Assembly (NCBI RefSeq): GCF_036370855.1
Contig: NC_088099.1
Location: 35,379,001-35,443,000, forward strand
Reading direction: 5' to 3'
From: Dromaius novaehollandiae
Lineage: Eukaryota > Chordata > Aves > Casuariiformes > Dromaiidae
Length of the DNA: 64,000 bases
Each line of letters opens with the position of its first letter. The stretch's first letter is position 1. Shown here piece by piece: positions 23,501 through 36,880 of the stretch. Position numbers and translations under genes: made by a program. A model generated the notes under the pieces. It was not told the origin of the DNA, made no database searches, and saw only the letters and a program-made list of their open reading frames with translations.

Positions 23501-25099
23501 AGAGTCAAGCTGGAACCATTCCTCAAACTGCATCCAGGCCGTGGAGATGGACATTAGATGTTTAGCAATTTGTGGTGATAAAGGCTGATGAATAATCAAG
23601 CGCAATAGCAGTAGGTATGGCCTCTGTTAATGGCTAGGTTTGGATTTTCCAGTAGCACTGGAGCACATGACCTCAAATCTAGCTGGAAGAAGTTTGAAAG
23701 TAATAGGAAGGATCATGTGTCACTGGTGTTGAACTTACAGTAGAAAAGAGAGAGTATCGTAGTGTCCTTTGTAGTATTTAAAAATGCATTTTACTTATTT
23801 CTGTCCTATTTAAATTGAGGTGAATTTTTTTTTGTTAGTGGTTTGGCAAATCTTTATTTTAAGTTTATTGAAGAACTTATTACCATGCTACTAGTTAATC
23901 TGTGTGTATGTGAAAAGTTCATGTATGTGATTAAGTTAAACCTGTGTTTAGTACTGTATTGTTTAATGCTGCATTAGGGTTGTGATCAAATCTATCGTAA
24001 TATGAGAACATTTCACCTTAAGTGTGTTACAGCATCAATTTTTGTCTGCATGGGTTTTTTTGGTAAACTTATAGTTGGCTAAGCTGTTTTTAAAAGTGTA
24101 TCAAGATACTGAGAATCTACCATTTACTTCTGGATGATTTGTTTCAGTGATTCATCTTTTTCACTATTTAAAAATAAGGCCTGCAATTATTGTTTGAGTA
24201 CATTTGAATGCATCTGTTTTCAGTTTCTAGTCACTGGTTCTTGTTATCTTGTCTGAATTCTCTATCATATTAGATTGCCTTAAAACTTGATTTTTTTCCT
24301 TTGACACAGTGTTTTCACTCTTCTGTATTGCGGCAGTCAGATAGAGATTAAAAAACATATTTTTAAAAGAGCCTGAACAGATCATAGATTTGCTGCGCTG
24401 GCTCCTCTAGGACTCTTGGATAAAGTTTAACAAGTATGCTGATTTAAAATGTTTGTCTCACAATGTTGTTTAACATCTGATTTCAAACATCTGTTTAACA
24501 AATGAGTTGGAAAGAATGTCAGTATAGTATGACACAATGATACCATTTTTGAATCTTTCCAACTATAGAATGAAAATATTTATTGAATATTTTTGATCTT
24601 TCTGTATGATTTTTAACACTCCTGCCACCTCTATATAGTCATGATCCTATGCTGTTGTTGAAGTGTTTTTTCTTACTAGTATTTGTAAAAGCATTCAGTG
24701 TTGACTTTGTCATAAATGGATGTTTTATGTCTCATCAGTTTCTACACTCCGTAGTTCTAATTTATGTAGTGGTGATCTAGTCCCCCCTCTTCTACATTTG
24801 TTGGTCCTGCTTCGTATTTTGTATACTTGCATTTGTTTTGAAATAAACTAGGTTGAGTTGTAGCCAAAATTGTCTTGTTTGTTAGCTGTAGAGCTGTGAC
24901 TGATCATAGATAAAAGTCGTCATAAAGAACTTTCCATTTTCATAGTTTTCTGTCTAAGATTTTTCCTCTCAATCAATTTTGTTGGTAGTTTTCTTCAGGT
25001 TCAGAAAATTTGAAACCTCAGGAATATGAACATGTATGTGCATGATATATTTACATAGACACCTGTGATCTCTATCTGTCTATGTAATCAGATCATGAT
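20513..25099. other. Intron-like DNA, no exon called
   Basis: T-rich on the plus strand. A strong acceptor (TTTCTTTTTCTTTCAG, ending 20751) has no matching donor downstream. A good minus-strand donor CCAG|GTAAGC has its exon border at 20669. Mononucleotide runs: G9 at 21976-21984 and T19 at 22434-22452. A 12-bp palindrome CAACAGCTGTTG occurs near 22767. No coding exon supported. Confidence 0.55.
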
Positions 25100-25205
25100 C
25101 AGTGGTTCTTAGGCTGCCACCAGTTTCCAGTCCCGTGACCCACCCATTTTAGCCATTGTGGTGGGATATATGATAATTTCTCAGTGTCGGATATGGTGGG
25201 TGGTG
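25100..25205. repeat. Possible hAT/Charlie-like terminal fragment
   Basis: Begins CAGTGGTTCTTAGGCTG and continues with TCCCGTGACCCACCC. This resembles the CAGTGGTTCTCAA..GTGACCC start of MER5/Charlie-type hAT elements. No matching right terminus or 8-bp target duplication was found, so it is a truncated or chance match. Confidence 0.4.
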
Positions 25206-28200
25206 TTAGAAAACTATTGCTAATAATTTAAGAAAACTGATGCTTTTACTATTGGCTGCTTAAGACCTTGGCATATTTAGTTTCATTATTAAAGACTTTA
25301 GTTTGACATTTTTCTTTCAGCATATTACAAATACATGCTCATGAAGAAAATCCTACTGTTCTCTAGTTTGATCTGATGGTCTGTAACAGACTGCTACTTG
25401 CATCCACTCCTGAGCTGTCTTATTTAACCCAGATCTACAAACAGTCAGTTGCCTTTGGTTCTGAGTTATCAGATAATGAATGTCTGAAATACATTTCTTG
25501 AAACCTGGATTGTACATGTTTGATAATAAATGATATTTTTATTTAATCTCTAGCTTTACAAAAATACACTTTTGGCCTTTTCTTTTTACTATAGGGAAGA
25601 AGTGCAACTATCTGATGCATATTTAGAATAGACTTGAATTTCAAAAAGGTATGGGACTATTTAAAAGGCGTAAAGAATCTTTCTGGAATTGTTGGAGTAT
25701 ATTTTTGGTATTTAGAGTTCAGTCTGATGTAACAAAAATTGCGCCTTGGATTGGATGAATTGCCATCTAGGCCACTGTTTTGTCACTTAGAGTGGCCAAC
25801 AACAGAGGCTCTAAAGGAAGGTGCAAAAAATTTTGAATTGTAGAATAATGTCTATACTGTGCAACTCTTCAAATTCCTGTCAGATTTAATGGTATAGAGT
25901 GCTGAGCATGAGTTTGCTTTCCCATAATATTTTTCTAGTTGGTGCATAATTTTATATAGGTGAGTGTTTTTCATTAAACACAGAGATATGAAATCCTGTT
26001 ACAAATTTTTGCAGTGTTGTTGTATTTGTAATCTAGCTGCCTAAAGTCATGCTCAGAACTCTTTTCTGAATTGTTACAGTAACTTATAGCTCAATAGTAT
26101 ATACAGGCAGCATCTATGATTATTTCCGATCTATTGTGGTTTAGATGTATCAAGAACAAATTATTGTAAGTCTGAATAAGAAGATGCAATATCTAGGTGG
26201 TGCTTTTGATTTCTTGTATCTTCTTCACTAAATTTTGTCTAGATTATTCATGATTAACACTTCCTAGTTTTGTAGAGCCTTACATCTGTAAATGAAAATG
26301 GCATTAATCATTTTCAGTGTGAGGAAAGCAAATTATTCAAGGCCAAAGAGCAACTCAGTGGGAAAGGTCCAGTTAGAACCTAGATTTTATAATATCTCAC
26401 TTATCGCAGTTAGCTCAGGAGCACATTGTAAAATATTTAATAAATCATACAAGTTATTAAATCATGGAAATGAAAAGACAATTTAACAATTTAAATAGTA
26501 ACCTACATAAAAGATATTTGAAAAGTACAGTGAAAGAGTAGCTATAAGGAGAATACTACTAATAGCTGTAGGAAGACTACAACTAAATATTTAGGATTAT
26601 ACTTTTAATGTAAAGATGGAAAGGCTATTTGATAATTGTGCAACAGGAGTAATTTGGTTCTTGACTTCTGCAGTGAGAAGAGTCATTCTATAGGGGTACT
26701 GATGCCTGTTTTGCCTGTCCTGCTTTCTATAAAGCTTTCATGCATTTTTAGAATGGTGACTTGGAAACATGCAGTATATACAGCCTGTTATTTTGTTTGG
26801 AGCCATATACTTAAAAAAAAAAAAAAAAGAAAAGGAGAAGGAGCTTTGCCTGACTTTCAGTTATTTGTGAGTCAATAGCATAATGTTTCCTCCTGGAGGC
26901 CTGACTCACTTTTAGTATACGTCATTTGCACCTATGCCTACTAATAGCACATATGGTGCTAATAAATATACACAGTTTGGAGAAAAGTTGGTATATTAAA
27001 GTACTATATCTGAACAATTTTGGGGTTTTTTTTTTGGTAGACTGAAAAATAAACCAGGTGCTGCTTGTGCTGATACCTCCTAAAGTGCATTGTACCCCAC
27101 AATGTTTATGCACAATGCATTAAACAGTCTAGGCTAACAGGCCAAGGATTTGACCTTACTTGCTTTTTATTGTAGTTCACATTTATACATAGAACTTGTA
27201 CGGGTTATGCCCTGTCAGTTTTACTGCTTCATGAAAATGTGTATGCAAGAGAGTCTATTCTTTTGGAGTATTCAGAAATCTGCACTCCCATAAATGTCAT
27301 TTCCCTAGCCATATGAGAGGACAGTGGATGGGCACAGTAGAGGAAAGTGCAACAAGCAGGAAGTTTATGGCTTCCTGTAATCAGAGGAAACTGATGTCCA
27401 AATTAGTGAAGAGTTTTCTTCTAAACAGATCAATGGTGTTTATTGTGCACAAAAAACACTCAGAGCATTAAATCAAAAGTCAGTGTCTTGAAAACTAAAA
27501 AAAGAAAAACATACATACTAGAGAAAATTTTGTTAATGAAGGTAAATGCCACATTTTTATTTGTGAATTGACTTCACAGTTTTCCAGAAAAGTACTTACG
27601 TCAGCTTGAAATGTCCTTTGGAATTTTATGGGGCTACTTGGTATATTAATATAAATAAATTCATTTTGAGGCAATTAGTTTTATTTTGAAATTAAAAATT
27701 CATTTCCCATATAGAATTTTTGAAGATTCCAACAAACCAAGTATTTTTTTCCTCACTCTGATTATGTGATGAATATGGATATTTTACACTCAAAACTTGT
27801 ATCCTTTTTTCACAAGATTCCCTTCTGTAGTCAGGGCATAGACCAGACTGCGTTCACCTAGTAGAAGGCTACTTTGTTTTTTGTATTTGTGCAGTGCCCC
27901 CAGTCTTATTAATTATACTGCTCTCAAGTCTTGATTGGAAGACTACTTGCCTCAGGTGCAAGATGACAGCCGAGGCTAGACTGGAGGTCAGAGAATTGGA
28001 CAGGTTTTGAAGGGGTAGCCAGAATGAGTTACGAATAAGGCAGGATGTACCTTTTCCATTTTTGACTGATTGCCCACTGTTTGAGGATTTTTTTTGTATT
28101 ATAATTCAGCTTTTCCAGAACTACATGTGGATCGAGCAGTTGGCTGGTTGCTTTTGTCTCTCCCCTTTGATCCATGACATTGTTGGTTTTACACGCCTTC

Positions 28201-28429
28201 AAGATAAAATGTCAAACATTTTTTATTTGTAGGGGTAGCAAAGCTGACTCTTGTCCAGTACTGACTCTTGTCCCATCTTGAGTTTTAAGCACATATTTAG
28301 AGTGCAGTGAGAGGAATTCCTTATCTGAGATTAAATGAAAACATATATTGGCCAGATATATTTTAGTATTAACTTTTAATGACCTTGTGTGCCAATGTCA
28401 AGCATGTACTTTGTAGAGTCCTCCTGCCT
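25206..28429. other. Intron-like DNA, no exon called
   Basis: AT-rich, with a run of 16 A at 26813-26828 followed by an A/G tract. A donor-like ATAG|GTGAGT near 25969 has an acceptor-like TTTTTCTAG only about 25 bases upstream, too short to call. Nothing else supported. Confidence 0.55.
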
Positions 28430-28690
28430 TTACCCACAGATGAAGCATCCATTTTATATCACAGTTCAATCCTTGTGAAACCGAGTGGGAGAAGCAAAGA
28501 GCAGCAAGCAGCTGTTATTACCAGACAGAGCTCCGCTTTGGCCTGTGGACACCTGAGATGGATTGAGGGACCCTTACGGCATGACCAAGTGGCCCTATCA
28601 GCTATTCCAAATCCAGCTGAGACGCTGTGTTACTTTAATAGCACTCCTGTCTGCACTACAACGCCAGTGATGGGGAAAACTTCTAATTTG
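28430..28690. other. GC-richer patch with 113-codon frame
   Basis: Several CpG sites (ACCGAGTGG, CTCCGC, TTACGGC, GACGCTG, AACGCC) stand out in AT-rich intron-like DNA. A plus-strand frame of 113 codons spans it (28379-28720), and an acceptor-like TTTACCCACAG ends at 28439. There is no convincing donor and no recognisable domain. It may be an unidentified repeat or a conserved non-coding element. Confidence 0.3.
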
Positions 28691-31553
28691 TTTTTAATAT
28701 GTTATACATATTTGTTCTGATCTTCCTAGACTTTCCACAAACAAAGTTATTCTGTGTTAGAGGAAAAATACGCAGCTCTACCTATAAGTCAGTGTTGAAA
28801 ACTGACATAGGCCAGAAATGAGAGCATGCCGATGCTGTTTCCTAGCTGTTGGGTGAGACTAGGTTTTTTACATTAATTTGCAGTAATAGTGTATGATCAG
28901 TCATGGTTATAATTTCTAGTGTGAGCAGTTTTACTGAGAAGAGGGCAAATGTGGGCCAAATGAAGATCATTTTACTGCTAGTAACAGCCTACCCAGATTG
29001 GGATAAAAGTATGTCAATAGACTCATGCTACAATTTTTGTAAGTTGACTGCAGCACTTCAATTTCTAGAGCTGCTGTTATTTATTTTCTAGCCCATGAGC
29101 ATGCAAGGTATCTGCTAATGCAGATAGTCATAGTCTTTTGCCAGTGTTTGCAGGTAACTTTCAGGAAGATCATGTGTAATCCTCTCCCATTTTCCGTTAT
29201 TCTCACTAGCTTCAGACTTGTACTATCTGCTTCCAGAGGTAATAGATTTAGCTCAAGCCATCCAAGCTTGGGAGAGAAGACTGGGAAGGGGAGAAGGGGG
29301 CTGACGAGGGTTTACACCAGTGGGTTTAAGAGGGATACCTTCAACATAAAGCTCAGATGCTTACAATCTTACAGTGCTATTCAATGCCTATTAATTTGTC
29401 TTCTTTTTTTTTTTTTACACTAAGCATTCGTTTCAGATCCCTCTTACCTGTTTCTCTGTAGTCTGTCTGCCTTAATGCTCACAGCCTTTGACTTTCCTCA
29501 ACCTGAAAGAACCTAGTGTACTTCTAAGATTCCACCGTTGAAAACTGGAATAAAAACAAACTCAACAAAACAGAAACTGTCGTGAATATTTAAGGGCCAT
29601 TATTCTTTTTTATTTTGTTTATTACAATGTGTGTCTCTTAACCTTTTGTCTGCCTGATTTTTGTATGTGACAAGCTCTTCTGCTTCTGTGTTTGCAAGTT
29701 GCAAGTAGGTCCAGCTGCAACAGAAATAATTGTAAGATAAAAAGGAAATGTGGGCAAGGAAGAAAAAGTATGCTTACAGTAAGAATGCATTCTTTTTAAA
29801 AAAGGTACGCAGTAAGAGGGGAGTTAGTTTTAGGTATGCTGGCAGGTTATATTGGCTAACTGCATTTGTAGGAGTAATGGAAGAAATAGACTTTTACAAG
29901 GGTTTTAACTAAGGTTTTCTTGGATTATCTTAAAATGGTGTACAGTGATAAGGATTAAACCAAAAAAAAAAGTGGTGTAAATTTGCTGAAGAAAGGATAA
30001 CTAAAAACAGTGCACAGTTAGGGAAGATCTTGGCAACCGGTGTGATGAATATTTTAGAGGTTGCACACTGCATGGATTGGTAGGGAGGCCATATGGATTA
30101 CACTGATGAGAGGGAAAATGAGAATTTTAGCTGTGTAGACAGGTTGAGTCTTACATATATGGGTCTTATAAAGAAGAACCCCAAGGTTTCAGATATGATC
30201 CAGTGTTTTGGAAGATGAAGAGGAGTAGATGAAGATCACCTCATTTTGAATCTGAGTGGTAAAGATGGTGACAAAGTTGTGTTTGATAGATGAAAGAAAG
30301 TGCTCAAGGATTTCTTTTGTTCTCAAATATTGTTTGGTTTAAAAAGAAAAATATCTGTAGTAGATTAAACTGACGTTTCTGGTGGGCTATGTACAATCTA
30401 CACTTTCGCCTCTAATAAGAAAGACTCAGGTTGCCAGCAGTTCTCTAGATTGGTAGTATTGTATTTTAACTAATATTTCTCACTCACCCTGACCAGACTA
30501 CTTCTAAAATTAATAATCAGATTAACTTCAGAGCAAATGAAAGGCTGAGTACCAGTTTTGTTATCTTCAACTGTGAGAGAATTTATCTTTAAAACCTTTA
30601 TCTTTAAACTGAGCCATAGTTTGCATTGATTTCATCATTGAGAAGTATCAGGAACTGACAACAATAAATTAATAGGCATTTGACTTGAGACTAATTTCAA
30701 TATACAGTTAAGAATTTTGTTTGGTGAAAGGTTATGGTCATGCCAATTTTACTGTTGTTCGTTTTGCACCGTTTTAAAGGAACTAAAATGTGTCAACTCC
30801 AGAATTCTGTTGTAGCAGCTAGTAAGGTATTTCTAATGGTTCATTGCTTCATCTGTTTATAGCATCCATTGGATATTATGGTTTTCTGTCTAGTCCCTTC
30901 TGGTATGCTAACATCTTTCCTGAAACTATTGAGATACGTTTTTGTAATTTCCTTATCTTGACAGGTTGTTTCAAAATATTTTTCCGTCCATGTGAATTTT
31001 TTGCCTTTTCTGAGGCTGAGGGTGGGCTTTACTGTCAGTTCATCTCAAAGGCTGTGCCACCATTATAATATATTGACTTGAAGATTCAGGTGAAGGATGG
31101 CAGACAGTGAAATGAAACGAAAATGCAAGTAGATTTTCTAAGGACATGTACATGTAAACAAAAGGAAAAGTTTAAATGATGCCTGTTATTTTTCATAGGT
31201 GAAAGGTACAGGGAGGGGCTCTCCATTCTTCTCTGCTTCTCTCAGAGCACAAGGTTTGTCATCCAGCCTCCTACTTTTTCTGAAGTGGCCTGTCTTAGAC
31301 AAGATTCACGGTTCAACACCCCGTTGTAAACTCTGTTATCTCTAACAATTAATAGGCCGTGGATCATCTGATTGCATTGGACCCTGCTGTGCATTCTTGG
31401 ATCCAAGGGCATGTATAAGTTACAGCAGTCCTTAAAGGACTGGTCATTTTATTAATACTGTGATGAAAGGAAAAAAAAATCCAACCTCCCTCTAGTCTCA
31501 GCCATCGTGGTCTCTAAGAGAATTTCTCTGTGACCTCACTAGTGCAAGAGATC

Positions 31554-31561
31554 TGACGTCA
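31554..31561. promoter_or_regulatory. Consensus CRE (TGACGTCA)
   Basis: Perfect palindromic cAMP response element with its CpG retained, within an AT-rich, CpG-poor intron-like region. Other palindromes are nearby: CTTGGATCCAAG at 31397-31408 and CAGTCCTT/AAGGACTG at 31426-31442. Binding by CREB/ATF is inferred from the motif only. Confidence 0.5.
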
Positions 31562-34500
31562 CAGGCTGGAACAGCTGCCCTTGGTTGGTGACACAGCTGA
31601 ACATTGGTGATGAAATGGCAGGGATCTGTCTGCTCCAGGTCTAGAGGGGAATGACTGTGATGAGGCGCGATTCAAGCTATGCTTCTGTTTCCTTCTGCCC
31701 AGTTAAACCTTCATTTGAAATGCCCTTCCCCAGCAGTAGGATGGGGGAGTGGTTGGTGACTTACTGGGGGTTGCTCAGTCTCTGCCCGCTTGTACACCTT
31801 GTCAGATCCTACACCTGAAAACACCACTGGCGTTTGGCAGAGAATGTAAAAGAAATGCATGTTACCAAAAATAAGCAAATAGAAACCAACACTATACTGA
31901 ATTTGAATGGCTACATCTGAATTTAGTCTCAGTCTGTTGACTCAGTGTTCAGTGGGGCACACTGAAAGTCTGAGATAATGACCTCTACATTTCTTAGAAT
32001 AATCATTTTCATTTTGTTTTGCTGGCTGACTCCTGATCGTGTTCTGCCAAAGTTGAGTTCTCTCGGTTTGTCCTGAGGTTTCTCTTTACACATCTGATAT
32101 TTCTGCTTTTTAATGTTCTATCAGGCTTGTCCAAGGACAGCTGATAATGTATCACTTATTAAGAAAGACTGTTCTCATTCTTTAATTGAAATATTCATGA
32201 ACAATTAATATGACACATGTTTGACCATTCAGCTATACTGAACCTTGATATATATGCTTGTGTCACTAAGTATATCTTGGTTATGACAGTCCATGAAATC
32301 AGGTCTCCAAGTACCACCTATTCTCTTAATTCTCTAATAAACAAGAAAAATGAGTTGGGTTGGGTTTTGTTTTCGTTTTTATTTACCTCTCTTTCATACA
32401 GCAGTAATAGATTCTGGGAGATTTTCGATATCTGGCCGATACAAAAGACGTTGGGAATACATATAAGCATTTTAGAATTCTAAATTGGATACACAAACCT
32501 AATATATACACATACTAGCTTAAATTGTTTCTGAAATTTAAATGCTTTCAGTAAAATCGTGGTCCTAAAAAGCTATCTGGAGCATTCTGGTCAGGAAACA
32601 GCTGTCATTCATTCCTAGAACGGTATTAGAATGTGTGTACAAGGAAAAACCACTGTTCTGTGATAGCTCACCATTTGCGTATTCCTCTCCCATACTGTTA
32701 GTACTGCCTTAGTCCACCGGAGCTTTCTCATGAAGGCGGACTGTATTTACTAGACTTTATAAACTGTCTAGACACCTTGTTGAACAGTTAAGATGTTACT
32801 GCCCTCGATGACTGATTTGTACGTAATGTGGATAAAGACGGTGTTATGGCAGCTGGTCTTTTATTAGACCAGGTGAAATGGTTTGTTCTTAGACACACCA
32901 TGGGAGCACAATAAAGTTACGAAATATGGAGGAATAAAAGTAAATTTGATTTTATTTTATTTAAGAACTTTTACTCTGTTTTACTTGTAGTTCTTAAGTT
33001 TACTCACTTTACATGTTTTACAGTCAGTGCATTGAAATTTTTGTTTTAGGAGTCTCTAGATCAGCATGTGGAGTAAAGGAGGGCGAGTGTCTAACCAGGG
33101 TTATAGAATGGTGACCTAGACTAACAGTATAACTTCTTAGTAAGCCTGGAATGATGCAATCTTCATATTGTCTTGTCATGTGACTAGAAAATTGAGCTGA
33201 GCTGCAGCAAAATTCTGTTTACATTTAAGATCATGTGAAATTGGTATTCATGGTGTGCCTCTTTCAATCCTGAAGGTGATCCCTCATAATCAAAAATGTT
33301 AAAGAACATTAAGATTATATTTTCCAAGTTGATGTATTTCTATAAAAGTACAGAAGATTGGAAAGTGCGGTGTGTAAAACTTAGATGGGCATTATTCCTG
33401 CTGTTTGTGTTTGACTTTGCTTCGTGTTTAGATTTTGGACTTTATTGATTTCATTATTCAAGCTATCTTTTTCTTTTTTTAATAAGCATTACTTACGTTG
33501 TGTGTGAAAATTTAAGGTTAAAATGAAATAGATAGCAAGCAAGCAGTCTGGATAGGTAGCCTATAAATAATAAATAAAATAATGCCATCTCTTTCTGACA
33601 AGCATATGATTTCATGAAATTAGTTTACTGTGAAGTATTGCATGTGATACTGTACATTACTGAAAACAAAGCTTGAACAGTGGTCTGGAGAATTACTTCG
33701 ATGCGGTTTATTTTTTAAATATAGTTCATTTCCTCACAGCATATATTCTTCGTCTATTTCTAGCATTTGAGAGGATTTCTTTGCTCTCTTGATTTGCTGT
33801 TCTAAAGGCATTGTCTCTGTTAAGGAAATTAATTGATCTGACAGGGGTCATATGAAATACCTGTTGGTTGCCCATATGTTTTTGCTGCGTGTCAAACAAT
33901 ACACTTGTTATCGTTATGGGTTCTTATGTAAAATGGGTAATAAAGTGCTAGTATGGTTAAGTGAAATAATACATTGCCTTCTGGATTCCCACTGCGTAAG
34001 CACTTAGTTCATGAAGTCAAATGTTGAAATCCTAGGCTTCAGGCTGCTCACAGTTTGTTCCAGGAAGGGAAAATTGGTCTATACTCAAATTCATGAGTGA
34101 CTTGACTGCTGACTTCAGTGATGGAAAGACATACAACTAACCAAACTTGAAACGACCAATATAATTATAATCAAGATAAATTTACTGGAGCTGACAGGTG
34201 GAAAGCGAAAGCTGTGCACCAGTCCGCTAAGTTAAACTATTCTCTGTCCATTGTTTCTGCATTGGTTTCTATTCATTAATTGTTTATTTCTGCTGTTTTC
34301 TATAATGGTTATAGTGCAACTAATGTTGACATTAGTTTACTTGATATGGGTTAAAATTTTATTTCAAATAAAGTCATATCTAAAATTTAAAAGTAAATGT
34401 TGATGGATCTGATTTTTAATGAGTAACAGCAGAAATCTTACAAATAAAATACACTAAAAGAGATTTAGTGAATGTAGGCTTTTTTAATTAAAACTGTTTG

Positions 34501-34791
34501 TGAAGTAAGGATGGGCAGACTTATGTAGGCAGTAGAGGTGATGCCAAGAATTGGGAGTTCAGGAAGAATAACTAAGGATAACTTTTGAACAGAAAATACA
34601 GTTTTTTGTAGTTGCTTTTATTTGAATAAGAACATGAAATATTGTATCTTAAGGCTATTACTTTTTTAACGGGATGAATTTTAGATTCTGATCTGTGTCA
34701 GTGAAGTGATTTGTCTTGAAATCTTGTGGGTGGGAATCAAATTTCCATGTGAGAAATAAAATGTGGATAACTTGGAGTTTAGTCAGTGAAC

Positions 34792-34815
34792 AAATCTGAA
34801 CAGTTGTTCAGATTT
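34792..34815. repeat. Perfect short inverted repeat (11-bp arms)
   Basis: AAATCTGAACA and TGTTCAGATTT separated by GT. Such a hairpin is expected occasionally by chance in long AT-rich DNA. Confidence 0.85.
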
Positions 34816-36822
34816 AGATGGTAGAACAAAAATATGCTAGAGCTGGTTAAAGCTTTAAACTACCTATTAATAGTAAAGATTGGTACTGGCATTTAGGTGA
34901 CAGTAGGAAAAGTAAGATTAATCAGGAAAAACAGTCCCATAGTTGTTTATTGGCCTAGGTCAGTACCTTTGCATTGTTAACACCATTTTACTGTGGTTAA
35001 GAATATCCAAAGCTTATGACATCAAAAAAATCACTGTGGAATAGAGCTAAAGGGTTTTTTTTTTGTTGTTGGCTATGGTTTTATGTTTGGTTTTGAAGAG
35101 ACTGATTTGTTTAATAGTTTCAGTCAAAGATCAGCACAATCATTTGAGCCTTGACTTTTTCTTCCATGTGTCTGACAGTGCTGGCGGCATTTTCTTCTGA
35201 CAGGCTTTTGTTTAAGATAAACTCTTTGACTCTCTGACACTGTAATGAGGAGTAAACAAGCCCTATTTCTTTGAGACAATTTGTAGTATGTTTCTAATGG
35301 ATTCCAAATTTAATAATATTGGTTTAATAGTTATTAAATCACATAGCTGTAGTAGACTCCATAACTGAATACTTTACTAGTAATAATTGTGTCAGGGAAA
35401 TGAGTTTCTGCCCCATATGGAAGGGTATGTTTTCAGGACTGATGATATCAGCTTTGCCCTCTATCACTACCTGTCTGCCTGCTCTAGAATACCATCTCCT
35501 CTGTCTTGTTTCCAGTCCTCCACATTCAACCACTACTTCGTAGCCACTGTTTTAGAAACTTCCTGCCTGGCCTTTTTCCCCCACTCATAAATATGTTAGA
35601 TAGTTGCAAATCCATATGTACTTCCAGTCAACAACATAAAGGACAGGTTAGTAGATCTCTTACTCCTGTACATCTCTTTCTCTCCTCTACCTTGTTGTCT
35701 TCTCTTTCCGCTTCTAAAAATATTTCTGTTTTTTTACTTTTGCTGTGCTTTTAGCCTACCAGTTTTCTAATTTATCCCATCCATTCATGTGTGTTACCAC
35801 ATTCCCATACCCAGGCTTATGTTCTAAAAATAGGGCTGAAAAATATGTGCCCACCGGTGGATAGGTGCTTGGCAGGGTGTAGAGAAGAGCATGTTGTTCA
35901 GAAGCCAAGCTTTAACTTTTGTGTGACTTCTAGGATTAGGAAGCATAACAATGGTGACCCTTAAAACCACCATGTTTATAACATTTGGGGATATTGATCC
36001 CACCCAGCAGATGTGTAAGCATCTGAAGTCTTCTTCCCCTTTGATGTTAAAAAGAAGATAGGACATTCTGTCTCACCTGTCAGCATCTTTAATAAAGAGT
36101 GATTTGAAAAAAAAATCAGTGAGAAAAATCGAAGGAAGTGGTTGAGTTCAAGATTCCATTGATTTCTAATCAAACAAGCTTTATCTTCATCTGCTGCTCA
36201 GTAGGTAACTTCTAGTCACCATGTAATTTATTGTTCATTGGTGGCGTTGTTCAGCAGCCCTGAAAGCTACAAAAATTAAGTAACAAGAGTCAAAGGAAAG
36301 TTACATTGGCATAATTATTTGAGGAAATTTGCCAGATTCACATTCTAGATTCAATATAGGAGAAGTTAAAGCATTATTTCCATGAGTTTCCAGTGCTTTC
36401 ACACAGTCATTAATTCATGTTGAAATCTGTCATTTACAAGTGAAATGATATGTTTCGATTAGAGAAGAGGTTACTTGCTTGTTTGTCTGGAAAATCATGA
36501 ATATTGAATAATTTTAGATACCCTTCAATTGGATATTGGTTTTAAGTTAAAAAAGTAAAGTCTTTAGATGAAGAAAAGATAAACCTTCCTGGCATCCCAA
36601 GATTAATACATTGGAGTCCAATACATTTAAAAAAGTTTTACTGAGGTAAATCAGTAGGGACTGTTCCTTGACAGAGGTTCTGTAAACCATTCCATACATA
36701 ACTTTTCTACTCAGTAGTCAAAAGAAGAGGAAGGAAAAAATCCCAGATGTTTGGAAACTAAATTGGTGAAACTTGCAGGAGGACATGGTGGTGCTGTGCT
36801 GGCACTTTTTTTGTTTGGTATA

Positions 36823-36880
36823 TTGCTTCAGTTGGTAGAGCACTTATGTGGGTCATGGGAGACCAGACTCAAGAAAGTCG
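36823..36880 (+). repeat. tRNA-like fragment, possible SINE head
   Basis: TTGCTTCAGTTGGTAGAGCA at 36823-36842 fits the RNA polymerase III A box region of a tRNA (TRGYNNARNNGG). A weak B-box-like GACCAGACTCAAG follows at the right spacing (36861-36873). It cannot fold as an intact tRNA. A decayed tRNA-derived SINE or tRNA relic is the likely explanation. Confidence 0.35.

Larger units (their letters stand above)
28691..36822. other. Intron-like DNA with a few sequence signals
   Basis: No exon supported. A full CRE and short palindromes lie in 31200-31900, and a perfect hairpin at 34792-34815. Pyrimidine-rich plus-strand sequence occurs at about 35440-35770. The short frames show no known domains. 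Confidence 0.55.

Noticed and set aside
28379..28720. 113-codon plus-strand frame as a gene
   Set aside because: No domain, no donor and no start context. A frame of this length is expected by chance in 64 kb. Only the CpG-richer patch is reported.
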